This document shows, piece by piece, positions 18,201-26,519 of a stretch of 64,000 nucleotides of DNA. A model generated the notes under the pieces. That model worked only from the letters and a program-made list of their open reading frames with translations, was not told the origin of the DNA and ran no database searches. Origin of the DNA: Brumimicrobium sp033722555 (GTDB lineage: Bacteria; Bacteroidota; Bacteroidia; Flavobacteriales_D; Crocinitomicaceae); NCBI GenBank assembly GCA_033722555.1, contig JAWVYS010000010.1, positions 17,532 to 81,531 of the forward strand, read 5' to 3'. Every line of letters starts with the position of its first letter. The stretch's first letter is position 1. Made by a program: the position numbers and the translations under genes.

Positions 18201-18367
18201 AGTTCTTTAATATCTCGGGAAGAATGGTAAAAAGAATTGAGAAGACAAATGTTTCTGTAGGTAGAAATGAAGTTGTATTTGATGCTTCAGATCTTCCTCA
18301 AGGTACTTACATTATACGTGCTCAGTCTGGAAAGCAGGTTGAAACAACGAAATTCATGAAGATGTAA
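15281..18367 (+). CDS. Large secreted BNR/VPS10-like repeat protein with T9SS sorting domain
   Basis: This 1028-residue protein begins with a signal peptide (hydrophobic residues about 6-24; an internal ATG at 15287 is an equal choice). At least five Asp-box motifs follow, such as DFGATW, NWGQTW, NSGATW, GDGGETF and EDGGATW, which mark sialidase/VPS10-type beta-propellers. Residues about 560-700 form a segment without Asp-boxes that interrupts the propeller. The end (LEVYPNPARYNSTL to the terminus) is a type A T9SS sorting domain. No catalytic residues for a sialidase are evident; an adhesive or binding role is likelier. A strong terminator follows. Confidence 0.85.
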   Translation: MHMKRNRLLIGGVGVAAIALSTFISQSFKSEVPAKYTQDRGGLAVQNDANDFKEWLKGMMIDVETGEVITPERLNEVMMNYRANQTKAVTVEWFEQGPDNIGGRTRAILVDHINENRIWAGGVSGGLYVSNNNANQWDRVENFPGGQFISSIAQDQGGNIYVATGSLDESWSGSGLYVTPDFGATWQLVPGTASESRINRVAATKHNATVYFTTNTGLKQYTFGGSVSNVTAYGGSGSKTLAYSMDGNVIVVAAANNRTWVSLNWGQTWSDVSGNAAGQIASTGFTRIEYAISKRKSDNTYSIYAATTSSNNQGQWISLNSGATWTKHTPSTPADDPSGVIDYRNQGTYNSVVTFDPTDPKRVIVGGIDLHEWKQVINNPPAGGWNRISLWFANPTSSLYVHADNHELKWDSQNRLYIGNDGGIGVSTDLAQTFYHANRGYNVTQFYAIGYDKHGSVIGGTQDNGALYNDHTNATYKEFKRATGGDGFTCEISFFNPDVIFTSSQYNVMYRSGDGGETFNSFVANLPGYSPVGDGGEHPFHTQFHFGEYYDLNSEDSVIFVPQASYNTGDVVQVPSLATGDTIDYVTPSNIYYDDTLYYNPALTQTEYVVTASNNFGTEYDLGILNFTPFPTASGNYPPLVGDSLLVELPSGAEDTVVVGSVTPYDYYIGSNPDGKTYELGRDTFALGIAWDTLTVQDPFQSWFVLSTSLNGGELWGTRDAARLSVANPKWVRIAENLGSSQVDVAFSRDLNHMFVAAGGSISRIDGLGSVYTSDPDFETKTDLDEGATATSKTIVASGSFLGIGVNPANANDLVATQGFNGNVYRSSNAASATPTITMVGSQGGIAFYDVIIDRDDNDILFASTFNGVSLSEDGGATWTDVSDPQFFGTPSYEIRQSWRSFTEGNRRPGEIYVGTYGRGIWSSSSLLNVSENESGPLADKKKNKPTLEVYPNPARYNSTLVIDIKESNKLEVQFFNISGRMVKRIEKTNVSVGRNEVVFDASDLPQGTYIIRAQSGKQVETTKFMKM

Positions 18368-18390
18368 TACTCCTGAAATACTAAACTAAG

Positions 18391-18420
18391 AGGGATCCAT
18401 AACGGGATCCCTTTTTTTTT
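18391..18420 (+). terminator. Rho-independent terminator
   Basis: AGGGATCC and GGATCCCT form a perfect 8-bp stem with a 6-nt loop, followed by nine T. It ends the transcript of the BNR-repeat protein. Confidence 0.95.
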
Positions 18421-19017
18421 GTGCCTAACCTTATCGTACTGTAAGTTGTCATCAATTTCTATCTCCTGATTCACTTGATCAGCTTTGACGTTAGATTTGG
18501 CAGGTTCATATCAGGCATATAAACGATGTAGAACCTTAATTCTTCGGTCGAGTCCAAAGTAGGGACCGAAGCAATATTCATTTGAGAAATCCTACAAATG
18601 CTTTGTGTTCCTTTCAGACTGAATTCGACAATAGAATGGGCTTCAAGCCATCGCTCAAGAATGATTGAATATCGAGTACGTCTTAGCTAGGATTTTAAAC
18701 ACTACGGACTTTATCCTAAAACAAAGGAAGCTTAATTGCGAATAGAACATCAAGTCCGGTTAGTTCGCAACTAAACTGAATATATGTTCGATTATTCTAT
18801 ACGAATCTGCGAATTTAAAGATGTGTAAATATTTTCGTTGAGGACTTATTCACTAATTGGATTAGTGTTTAGCGATTGGATTTGTTTGCAAGTCTGGGCG
18901 ACGTTTGCTTATAAGGTATTCTAGTTTTTCCCTCCAAATACATTTTATTCAGCCTTAAACCAAGTTATGAATAGGGAGAGCACATCGAATGCTGATCGAT
19001 GGAAAATATAGGAAAAC
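18421..19017. other. Gene-free stretch with several small hairpins
   Basis: No credible reading frame or tRNA is seen in this roughly 600-bp stretch between two convergent T9SS genes, each closed by its own terminator. Short perfect inverted repeats occur. They are CTTCGGTC/GACCGAAG (18542-18571), TTGCGAA/TTCGCAA (18736-18770), CACTAAT-TGG-ATTAGTG (18851-18867) and CATCGA/TCGATG near 18983-19001. It may be decayed sequence or an unannotated RNA; nothing decides between them. Confidence 0.5.
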
Positions 19018-19048
19018 AAAAAAAGGCCCGGCGTGCACCGGACCTTTT
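19018..19048 (-). terminator. Rho-independent terminator
   Basis: On the minus strand a GC-rich stem (GGTCCGG against CCGGGCC, one mismatch) is flanked by A and T runs. It lies 20 bp after the stop of the minus-strand T9SS protein. Confidence 0.85.
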
Positions 19049-19067
19049 CTTTTAAAAACTGGATCTA

Positions 19068-20960
19068 TTATTTATTGATCACTAATTTTTGTGTAGTTAC
19101 AGCATTTCCTGCTTTGAAGTTATAGAAATAAACCCCATTAGAAAGTGCAGAAGTTGGAACAGTCAATGTGTGTTTACCTGCTGCTACGTTTGAAGCATTC
19201 TCAGAGTAAACCACTTTTCCTGACATATCAGTAAGCGTGAAAGATACATCTGATGCATTTTCAAGCTCGAAGCTAACGTTAGCAACATTTTGAGCTGGAT
19301 TTGGATAAACAGACAGGTTGAAATCTGCATTGTTTTCTTCAAGACTTAATCCTGTAATATCGTCATCCAAGCGAATAGCAATCGCAGCTGGATCTGATAA
19401 AGTGAAAGGGTTACCATCCGCAGTATATCCTATAACAGTTCCTTCCTCTACGTTTTGTGCCATTTGGAATACCATTTCATCCGTTCCACCGAAGTGGTTA
19501 GCAGTAACTAAAATAGTTGATCCACCAAATAAGTTAAGAGGAGTGCCTCCTGCCATTGGAAGTTTAACCCAAGTTCCGAAATCTGTAGCTTCGATTACAT
19601 GGATATCTGTATTACCTTCGAAAACAAACGATCCAGATGCAGCATCATAAGACAGAATTTCAGCTTCGATTTCAGCACCTACCCGTGCATCCATCCCAGC
19701 CTGGGAAAGCATGGGGATATAAACTTTAATGTATCCTATGGCTACGTTATCAAAGATTTCCATCAAGTTACCGATCTTTAACGGAAGGTCTGTTTGAGAA
19801 GAAACCTGAGAAATCAGGCCACCTTCAGTTGTGCCGTTATCTCTACCATATTCACTTCCACCAAAGTAAACATTTGAGGAAGCTGTATTATTACCTGGGT
19901 TAGCATCGGTATTTCCACCAAGATCTGCAGTATAATTTAACGTATATGTACCAGTACCTGCACCTACTATGTCAAACAGGTTAGTTACTTCAAAAGTATC
20001 AGTAGCCTGAGATACAAGAACTGTGCTTCCTCCATTGATTATACCACCTGTTTGATTATACGTAGTACCCGAAACGGTCACATTCAGACCGGCATTGTTT
20101 TGATCAAGTGCTCCTGGGTTAGAAATTAATCCCTGAAAACTAAATCCTGGGAAAGTAGCCTGGCTTGAGGGAATAAAATGATAATCTAGACTCTCGTTAC
20201 CGGCTAAAGCAACCGTGCTGCCCAATTCCAAATCATTGTTCCACGATTCATATATTTGTATATCATCTACTCCCCAAAACCAATCCCAAGCTCCTTGATA
20301 ATGTAGTCTTATACGAACATCGTTGGACCAATTTCCAGTTCCAATTGTAGATGAAATATTAATTTCTTTTATTTCAGTTCCATTTGAATTCGTATTAACA
20401 GGAACATTTGGATTGACATTGAAAATTTCCCAGGTTGAACCTCCATCGTTCGAAACTTGAACATAATATGCCTCAGTATAACGACGATAAATCTGGTGAA
20501 ACTTAAGTGTTAATGCTTGATTTCCAAGAGCACTTAAATCAATACCACTCTGATATGCGAAATAAGCATCCTGAGTAGCACTATTACCTGCCGCATCACT
20601 GTCAATGAAAGCAAACTGACCACCATTCACGTCTCCTGTTGGAGAGTTCATTTCTGTTGTGAATCCGTAACCTCCCGCTTGGGAAACTAGTGAAGCAGGC
20701 ATCGCCGTTACGATTGCCCAGTCACCAGCAGTGTGTCCTGAACCTGAAACGTGAGCCCAATTGGAAGCTGTTTCAAAGTCATCACTCCAAACAACATCAC
20801 CTTCCGCCTTTGTTGTTACTGGAGCAGCAGTGTGTTTTTTAGCTTCTTTCGCATAAACACCTTTCTGAATAGGGGATCTTGATACTTTGCTGTAAGGAGC
20901 CTGCGCGTTAACCGCAGCACCCATTAGCATCGCACCCGCCAATAAGTAAATTTTCTTCAT
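19068..20960 (-). CDS. Secreted MAM-like/adhesin protein with T9SS sorting domain
   Basis: The start at 20960 gives a clean signal peptide (KKIYLLAGAMLMGAAVNAQ); an upstream in-frame ATG at 21002 adds 14 residues without a signal. The 630-residue product has a beta-sandwich region around residues 55-230. It resembles MAM or cleaved-adhesin domains (VVWSDDFE at its start, DDIQIYE at its end). A second beta-rich region follows, then a type A sorting domain from about 550 (LSVYPNPAQNVANV). It is probably a surface or released adhesin-like protein. No enzyme motif is visible. It converges with the BNR-repeat protein. Confidence 0.82.
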   Translation of the reverse strand: MKKIYLLAGAMLMGAAVNAQAPYSKVSRSPIQKGVYAKEAKKHTAAPVTTKAEGDVVWSDDFETASNWAHVSGSGHTAGDWAIVTAMPASLVSQAGGYGFTTEMNSPTGDVNGGQFAFIDSDAAGNSATQDAYFAYQSGIDLSALGNQALTLKFHQIYRRYTEAYYVQVSNDGGSTWEIFNVNPNVPVNTNSNGTEIKEINISSTIGTGNWSNDVRIRLHYQGAWDWFWGVDDIQIYESWNNDLELGSTVALAGNESLDYHFIPSSQATFPGFSFQGLISNPGALDQNNAGLNVTVSGTTYNQTGGIINGGSTVLVSQATDTFEVTNLFDIVGAGTGTYTLNYTADLGGNTDANPGNNTASSNVYFGGSEYGRDNGTTEGGLISQVSSQTDLPLKIGNLMEIFDNVAIGYIKVYIPMLSQAGMDARVGAEIEAEILSYDAASGSFVFEGNTDIHVIEATDFGTWVKLPMAGGTPLNLFGGSTILVTANHFGGTDEMVFQMAQNVEEGTVIGYTADGNPFTLSDPAAIAIRLDDDITGLSLEENNADFNLSVYPNPAQNVANVSFELENASDVSFTLTDMSGKVVYSENASNVAAGKHTLTVPTSALSNGVYFYNFKAGNAVTTQKLVINK

Positions 20961-21093
20961 GATAATTTTAATTTTTGTTTGTGTAAATTTAATACATTTC
21001 AATGAAAGAGTGAAAATTTATGTCGATTTTTCGTTACTTTTCACCTAAGTGACATTTCATTCTTGGAAGGCACAACCAAATTTGTAACTATTC

Positions 21094-21660
21094 ATGTTTT
21101 TTAAACGGAAAAATAGATCGGATATATCGGAAAGAGAACTTGTAGTCTTAGCTAAAAAAAATATTCACTATTTTGAAGAACTCTATAACCGTAATTTCGA
21201 GATCGTTTTTCGATTTACGTTTAAGCGACTAGGCGGTAATGAAAGTCTGAGTGCTGACATAACTCAGGAAACATTCATAAAAGCTATGGGTGCTTTGTCA
21301 CGTTACGAAGACAGGGGATATGCCTTTTCTACATGGCTAATACGTATCGCTCAAAACGAAATTAACATGTATTTCAGAAAGAATAAGAAAGTTCAGGAAA
21401 TCGTAATCAATCATGAGGAAATTGTTCCGTTGGCCAGGGAAATATATGATAACCATAGTTTTACTGAGGAAAACTACGAAAACTTGATCAAAATGTTAAA
21501 CGATCTTCCGCCTGATCAGGCTGATCTCCTTGAATTGCGTTTTTTTCAAAATATGCCATTTAAAAAGATTGCCGATATCTACGATATCACGGAAGCTAAT
21601 GCTAAAATGAAAATTTACCGCATCATCGAAAAGATGAGAACGCTGGGATCTGAATTATGA
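21094..21660 (+). CDS. ECF-type sigma-70 family RNA polymerase sigma factor
   Basis: This 188-residue protein has sigma region 2 at about 25-90, with DITQETFIKAM and the -10-binding FSTWLIRIAQNEI. Region 4 at about 130-185 holds a helix-turn-helix in PFKKIADIYDITEANAKMKIYRI. Regions 1 and 3 are absent, as in ECF sigma factors. Its stop overlaps the start of a small membrane protein (ATGA). That is the position usually held by an anti-sigma factor, so the pair may be a cell-surface signalling unit. The regulon is unknown. Confidence 0.87.
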   Translation: MFFKRKNRSDISERELVVLAKKNIHYFEELYNRNFEIVFRFTFKRLGGNESLSADITQETFIKAMGALSRYEDRGYAFSTWLIRIAQNEINMYFRKNKKVQEIVINHEEIVPLAREIYDNHSFTEENYENLIKMLNDLPPDQADLLELRFFQNMPFKKIADIYDITEANAKMKIYRIIEKMRTLGSEL

Positions 21661-21917
21661 AGAAATATAAATTAGATAAGAATGGTCAAAAGGGACCAAC
21701 CGATGAGCAAATCAGACGGTATAAGGATTTTTCGACCTTGTCACACAAATACGAAAGACTGACAAAACGAGGCCGAAAACCATTATACAGGGATCCGAAA
21801 ATGTTCATTTTATTACTCCTTCTCGGACTAATATTTTTACTCGTTTTTCTGGAAACAGAAAAGGAAAAAAGTACAGATTCTGAGCCAACGCAGACCGAAA
21901 GAAAGAGAGAAAAATAG
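21657..21917 (+). CDS. Small single-pass membrane protein after the sigma factor
   Basis: I do not recognise this 86-residue protein. It has a basic, hydrophilic N-terminal half (residues 1-48), one strongly hydrophobic helix (about 49-66) and a short charged tail (ETEKEKSTDSEP). The basic half should face the cytoplasm. Its start overlaps the sigma-factor stop, so it is made from the same mRNA. Position and topology fit a minimal membrane-bound anti-sigma factor, but it is shorter than known ones and shows no zinc-binding anti-sigma motif. Confidence 0.6.
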   Translation: MKKYKLDKNGQKGPTDEQIRRYKDFSTLSHKYERLTKRGRKPLYRDPKMFILLLLLGLIFLLVFLETEKEKSTDSEPTQTERKREK

Positions 21918-21955
21918 GTTGTTTTTTCGTAAGTGCTGTGCAGCATAAGTTTTAC

Positions 21956-22564
21956 TCAATCCCTTTCCGACCAGTCGAATACAAAAGTAGGAGCTCCGTC
22001 AGGAATACGAACCAAATATTTCTCAGCATTCCTGATCAGTTCAAGATGACTTTCATACCAATAAAGCTCAAACGCTTCCTCTTTAGAAATAAATCGCAAA
22101 TGTTCAAATCCGAAGAAAATAAACTGTTCATCACCAAGGCCGATGGTACTGATACCCTTTACCTCGACAGAAGTGCCCTGGTCAAAATTCAGATGAACCT
22201 CATCAGTCAGTTTTACATAATCAGCGGTTAACAATTTTAAATCTGTTCTTGCCGCGCGTAATCCGGTGAGGTAGAGATTACCCTTAAATTTTTCTGTTTT
22301 ACTACAGAAATCCGACGGAAGGACGTAGATCAAGCCGTCTTCAAGTTGAGGGAATTCATAATCTTCATAAGGGACTACATTTTTTCCGTTGTAATAAAGG
22401 ATTTGATGGTAAACTGTATAACCCATGAGTACTCCGGTCATTATCAGGATTAGATTGACAATGAGCATTGGAGTGGTTAGGAAATTTTTGTATAAAACCC
22501 ATCCTGCCAGAGCAAAAAGAGTTAAAGTAAGTAAACCCGCGAGAATTGCCAGGATTTTTTTCAT
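21956..22564 (-). CDS. Membrane-anchored protein of unknown function
   Basis: I do not recognise this 202-residue protein. Two hydrophobic helices at about 4-24 and 33-52 are followed by a soluble domain of roughly 150 residues rich in beta-strand-like, acidic sequence. The two-helix start resembles small membrane-bound housekeeping proteins of Bacteroidota with a cytoplasmic domain. It is divergent from mutS2 (35 bp between start codons) and convergent with the sigma-factor pair. Confidence 0.6.
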   Translation of the reverse strand: MKKILAILAGLLTLTLFALAGWVLYKNFLTTPMLIVNLILIMTGVLMGYTVYHQILYYNGKNVVPYEDYEFPQLEDGLIYVLPSDFCSKTEKFKGNLYLTGLRAARTDLKLLTADYVKLTDEVHLNFDQGTSVEVKGISTIGLGDEQFIFFGFEHLRFISKEEAFELYWYESHLELIRNAEKYLVRIPDGAPTFVFDWSERD

Positions 22565-22585
22565 GTTACAAATGTAATCATTTCT

Positions 22586-22593
22586 TAGCTTTG
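22586..22593 (+). promoter_or_regulatory. Promoter -7 element abutting the mutS2 start
   Basis: TAGCTTTG matches TAnnTTTG and ends 6 nt before the ATG at 22600. A transcript starting at the normal distance would begin at or next to the start codon, giving an mRNA with little or no leader. It supports 22600 over the upstream in-frame start. Confidence 0.55.
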
Positions 22594-22599
22594 CAATCG

Positions 22600-24720
22600 A
22601 TGTTATATTGCGACGATCAGACGTATAAAGATCTTGAATTTGATGTAATACAATCGCTTCTTGAAGGATATTGTGTTAGTTCGGGAGCAAAAGATATTGT
22701 ACTGAATATTAAACCAGTTTCGGATAAACGAAGTCTTAAGCGCTACTTGCTTCAAGCGGATGAGTTACTGAGAATAAGATCAGAAGGTTTACCTTTTCCG
22801 AGAATAGAGTTCAGAGAACTACATGCTGAAATCAGGTTGCTCGGTATAAAAAATTCCAGTTTGCCTGTCGATGGATTTCTTAAGATTTTTCAGGCTTCAA
22901 CACTGGTTAATGATTTAATTTATTTTTTCAATAAATGCGAAGAGGATTACCCTCAATTGAACTCACTTCTAAGTAATGTTTATTATACAAAGGATATTAC
23001 AGCGGCTATTGAAAGGATTATTGATACCAAAGGAAAGGTTCGCGACGATGCTTCTCCGGAGCTATATTCCATTCGGACAGAACTGAAATCACTTGAAAAG
23101 CAGTCGAACATTGCTTTTGATCGTGAAATGAAGAAATGGGTAAGAAAGGGATATCTAAGTGATACAAGAGAAGCTTTTTTCGATGAGAGAAGATACCTTG
23201 CAGTAATATCTTCCTATAAAAGACAGATCGGAGGTCATATATCCGGTTCTTCGAAAAGTGGAGGTGTAACCTACATCGAACCTGAGGCTACTATACCGAT
23301 AAACAATGAAATCGATCGGCTGAAAGATGATGAGAGAAATGAAATAATCATCATTTTGAGAAAACTGACTGAGGAACTGAAATCCCATCTTCCACTGATC
23401 ACTGAATACCAGAAACTGCTCGTTAAATTTGATTTTATCAATGCTAAAACACGGCTGGCTATTGAAACAGGAGGGTTTCTTCCTGCGATCAGTGAGGCAC
23501 AAGGAATGGACCTGATCGATGCCTACCATCCTGTTCTCAGAATATCGAATCAGCGAAACGGAAAGAAAACTGTTCCCCAGCATATCACAATGGATGCTTC
23601 GAAACGAATTCTTGTGATCTCGGGCCCCAATGCAGGCGGTAAAAGTATTACACTAAAGACTGTCGGTCTGTTGCAGCTGATGCTTCAGTGTGGTCTGCTT
23701 GTGCCGGTCAATCCGAATAGTAAAATGTGCTTCTTCAAAGCTTTGCTTACGGATATTGGCGATAATCAATCTATCGAGAATGAACTGAGTACGTATTCCT
23801 ACCGCTTGAAAAGGATGAAACAGTTTCTTGACCTGGCTAATAAGAATTCATTGTTGCTTCTCGATGAATTCGGAACAGGTTCAGATCCAGATCTTGGAGG
23901 CGCTCTGGCGGAAGTATTTTTCGAGCAAATTTACGCCAAGGGTTCTTTTGGAGTGATTACTACGCATTACGGTAACATTAAATTGAAGGCGGATGAACTG
24001 GCAAATGCGGTAAACGGCTGCATGCTGTTTGATACGGATACGCTGAGTCCTTTGTTCAAGCTATCAGTCGGACAACCGGGTAGCTCTTTCACTTTCGAGG
24101 TGGCCCAAATAAACGGAATTCCTATGGAGCTAATACGGGACGCTAAGTCCCGACTTGACGGCAAAAAAGTTAAAATGGATCGTTTACTGAACGAACTTCA
24201 GAAGGAAAAATCTTATTTAAGTAAATTGAATAAGGAACATATCAAAGCGCAACAACTTGCAGAAGAAGCGAGGATTGAGTTTGAGCGATACAAAGCGGGT
24301 TATGAGGATAAATTGAAACAGTTGCGTGATCGAGCGGGAGAATCGGGAAAACTGATAATTCTCGGGAAGAAAATGCAGTCATTCATTGATAAATTTAAAA
24401 CGCGGGGTAAGGGAAAGAATCTCAATGCAGACTTGCTTGACGAGGTCAAAAAGTACATAACTGTTGAAAAGTCTAAACTTGAAGAAATAAAAAATGAGGA
24501 GAGACTTAAAAAGGAGTCCAAAAAGAAAAAGAATAAAAAACCTTCCCAAATAACGGTTCAATATAATCAGGATAAGATTAAGGTCGGAAGTTCAGTGAAA
24601 CTTATAGCCACTAAGCAAAAAGGTCTGGTCGAAGAAATAGAAGGTAAGGAAGTAACGGTAACTTTTGGATTTGTAAGGATGAAGGTAGGACTGAATTTAT
24701 TGATGTGGGTTTCAGACTAA
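22600..24720 (+). CDS. mutS2: MutS2-type ATPase without Smr domain
   Basis: This 706-residue protein has the MutS2 core of clamp/lever helices and an ABC-type ATPase. The Walker A is GPNAGGKS near residues 342-349, with LLLLDEFGTGSDP and GVITTHYG downstream. A long charged coiled coil follows (about 500-650), then a short KOW-like beta region. MutS2 acts on stalled or collided ribosomes and on branched DNA, not in mismatch repair. Characterised homologues are near 780 residues and end with a nuclease-like Smr domain. This one stops before it, with no frameshifted remnant because another gene's stop lies 4 bp away. Start chosen from promoter position. Confidence 0.87.
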   Translation: MLYCDDQTYKDLEFDVIQSLLEGYCVSSGAKDIVLNIKPVSDKRSLKRYLLQADELLRIRSEGLPFPRIEFRELHAEIRLLGIKNSSLPVDGFLKIFQASTLVNDLIYFFNKCEEDYPQLNSLLSNVYYTKDITAAIERIIDTKGKVRDDASPELYSIRTELKSLEKQSNIAFDREMKKWVRKGYLSDTREAFFDERRYLAVISSYKRQIGGHISGSSKSGGVTYIEPEATIPINNEIDRLKDDERNEIIIILRKLTEELKSHLPLITEYQKLLVKFDFINAKTRLAIETGGFLPAISEAQGMDLIDAYHPVLRISNQRNGKKTVPQHITMDASKRILVISGPNAGGKSITLKTVGLLQLMLQCGLLVPVNPNSKMCFFKALLTDIGDNQSIENELSTYSYRLKRMKQFLDLANKNSLLLLDEFGTGSDPDLGGALAEVFFEQIYAKGSFGVITTHYGNIKLKADELANAVNGCMLFDTDTLSPLFKLSVGQPGSSFTFEVAQINGIPMELIRDAKSRLDGKKVKMDRLLNELQKEKSYLSKLNKEHIKAQQLAEEARIEFERYKAGYEDKLKQLRDRAGESGKLIILGKKMQSFIDKFKTRGKGKNLNADLLDEVKKYITVEKSKLEEIKNEERLKKESKKKKNKKPSQITVQYNQDKIKVGSSVKLIATKQKGLVEEIEGKEVTVTFGFVRMKVGLNLLMWVSD

Positions 24721-24723
24721 AAG

Positions 24724-25854
24724 CTATTTACTGTCTTCATCTGAATTATTCTTATTTTCATTCATGTCCTTTTCAGCTTTTTTTCCGATCTTCTTTTTCT
24801 TTTTATTTGAATTGCTTTTTTTCCGATCATTTGTGCTTAAACCAAAAACCACGAATAATAGCAGGACAGCGAGACCAATAATTATAAGTACCTGAGAATC
24901 CAGCCAGGGTATGTAATCTTTTTTCTTTGAGTGCTCCGACTGAACGAGGATATCAACCCCCCTAAGCACTGACGTGTCCTGCAAAATCACGTCACCGTCG
25001 AGTTCCTTAAGTTGATGACGGTTAGAAATGACTTTTCCGAATTTAACCTTAAAACTGGGGAGGAGATAATTATTGGCATAAATCTCATCCTTAATCCTGT
25101 TCATTTTTTCCAATGCTGACTGGTTATTCTTGTTGTAATGAACAGCAATAGAGTAGTATATGTAAGCGTTGGAGACATAGAAATATTTATACTGAAAATC
25201 CCCTATTTCTTCATAAGCCTGAGAAATAATGTCATCGGACCCGTCATTCAACAGGACAAATAAACGCATAACCTCGTCAAGGTTTTGGGCAATAGGTAAG
25301 AGATCTTCCTTCAGATCGCCTTTTCCTTCACTAAATTCATGGAGAATACTGTCTTTAAGGATAGGAAAGATCGTGCTGTCCTGCATACTCCATTTTTTTC
25401 TTTTTTGGAGTATGTAAACCTCTATTAGCCTTTTTCGGATGATCTCTTTCGGTAAGATGCCATTGGATTTATTGAACATCTCAAGATCTTTTAATTCCTC
25501 CAGTCGCTTATTTTTAAAAAGTGTAAGATGATAGAGTTTTTTGGCGTGAATTTCACTGATAGTATCCATTCTAAGTCTGGAGAAGATACTCAGGGCATTG
25601 CCGAATTTCTGCTTATGAACCTGGTGATAACCAAGGTAAAGACTGTCTTCCTTGCTATATGTTGAACGAGGTCTTTTACTCAGGTCATCAAATTTTTCAA
25701 GTAAATAATTCGGAGGAAGTGGTTGTCTCTCAAATTTCTTTATCGTAAAATGAAAGGTATTTTCTTTGGAAGGTGGTTCAGGAAGTGGTTCTGAATTCTG
25801 CTGTGCGAACAGCGACAGAGAGCATATTAGCGGTATGAATATCAGTGCCTTCAT
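24724..25854 (-). CDS. Secreted/membrane protein of unknown function
   Basis: I do not recognise this 376-residue protein. It has a signal peptide (ending near residue 18) and a long helical middle. The middle has tetratricopeptide-like helix pairs around 200-250 (SNAYIYYSIAVHYNKNNQSALEKM). A transmembrane helix lies at about 318-338, followed by a lysine-rich cytoplasmic tail of about 35 residues. Most of the protein would face the periplasm. It is the last gene of a tight minus-strand operon after the DUF4159 protein (2-bp gap), so a joint envelope role is possible. Confidence 0.6.
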   Translation of the reverse strand: MKALIFIPLICSLSLFAQQNSEPLPEPPSKENTFHFTIKKFERQPLPPNYLLEKFDDLSKRPRSTYSKEDSLYLGYHQVHKQKFGNALSIFSRLRMDTISEIHAKKLYHLTLFKNKRLEELKDLEMFNKSNGILPKEIIRKRLIEVYILQKRKKWSMQDSTIFPILKDSILHEFSEGKGDLKEDLLPIAQNLDEVMRLFVLLNDGSDDIISQAYEEIGDFQYKYFYVSNAYIYYSIAVHYNKNNQSALEKMNRIKDEIYANNYLLPSFKVKFGKVISNRHQLKELDGDVILQDTSVLRGVDILVQSEHSKKKDYIPWLDSQVLIIIGLAVLLLFVVFGLSTNDRKKSNSNKKKKKIGKKAEKDMNENKNNSDEDSK

Positions 25855-25856
25855 TG

Positions 25857-26519
25857 TTAAATACCTCCGTTTAGAAACACATATTGCAAAATATTCACGC
25901 CCATTTTAAGTGCGGCTTCACGCTTTTCAGGAGGATCATTGTGCACAGATGCGTCTTCCCAGCCATTTCCGAGATCTGTTTCATAGGTGTAAAGTAGAAC
26001 CAATCGTCCCTCTACAAAAATTCCAAATGCCTGAGGTCTTTTGTCGTCATGCTCATGAATTTTTGGAAGGCCATTAAAATCATAGCTCTGATGAAAAATG
26101 GGATGATCAAAAGGTAATTCGACCAAAGGAGAATTCGGGAATAACTTCTTTATTTCGGGGCGAACGAATTCATCCATTCCGTAGTTGTCATCGATGTGCA
26201 GAAATCCTCCGGCCAGAAGGTAGTTCCTCAAATTTTCCCTCTCCGAGGATGAAAATACAACATTGCCATGACCGGTCATATGTATGAACGGATAGGTGAA
26301 TAGGAGTGGGCTTCCAACTTCAACGTATGGAACTTCCTCTGAAATATTGGCACGAACCTTTTCGTTTGCAAATTTCACAAGGTTTGGCACCGATGTCGGG
26401 TTGGCATAATAATCTCCACCCCCACTGTATTTGAGCACTGCAAGCTGGTAGTCTCCCTGACAAAAACCTCCAAAAGGAAACAAAAAAAGAAGTAAAACTA
26501 TAATTAATCTGAATTTCAT
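25857..26519 (-). CDS. DUF4159 domain protein, secreted
   Basis: This 220-residue protein has a signal peptide (cleaved near residue 21) and then a single DUF4159 domain. It includes LKYSGGGDYYANP, a GHGNVVFSS stretch and GGFLHIDDNYGMDEF. The fold is related to glutamine-amidotransferase-like domains, but no catalytic role is established. The family is common in Bacteroidota, often beside rsmE. Its start overlaps the rsmE stop by 4 bp, showing translational coupling. Confidence 0.8.
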   Translation of the reverse strand: MKFRLIIVLLLFLFPFGGFCQGDYQLAVLKYSGGGDYYANPTSVPNLVKFANEKVRANISEEVPYVEVGSPLLFTYPFIHMTGHGNVVFSSSERENLRNYLLAGGFLHIDDNYGMDEFVRPEIKKLFPNSPLVELPFDHPIFHQSYDFNGLPKIHEHDDKRPQAFGIFVEGRLVLLYTYETDLGNGWEDASVHNDPPEKREAALKMGVNILQYVFLNGGI

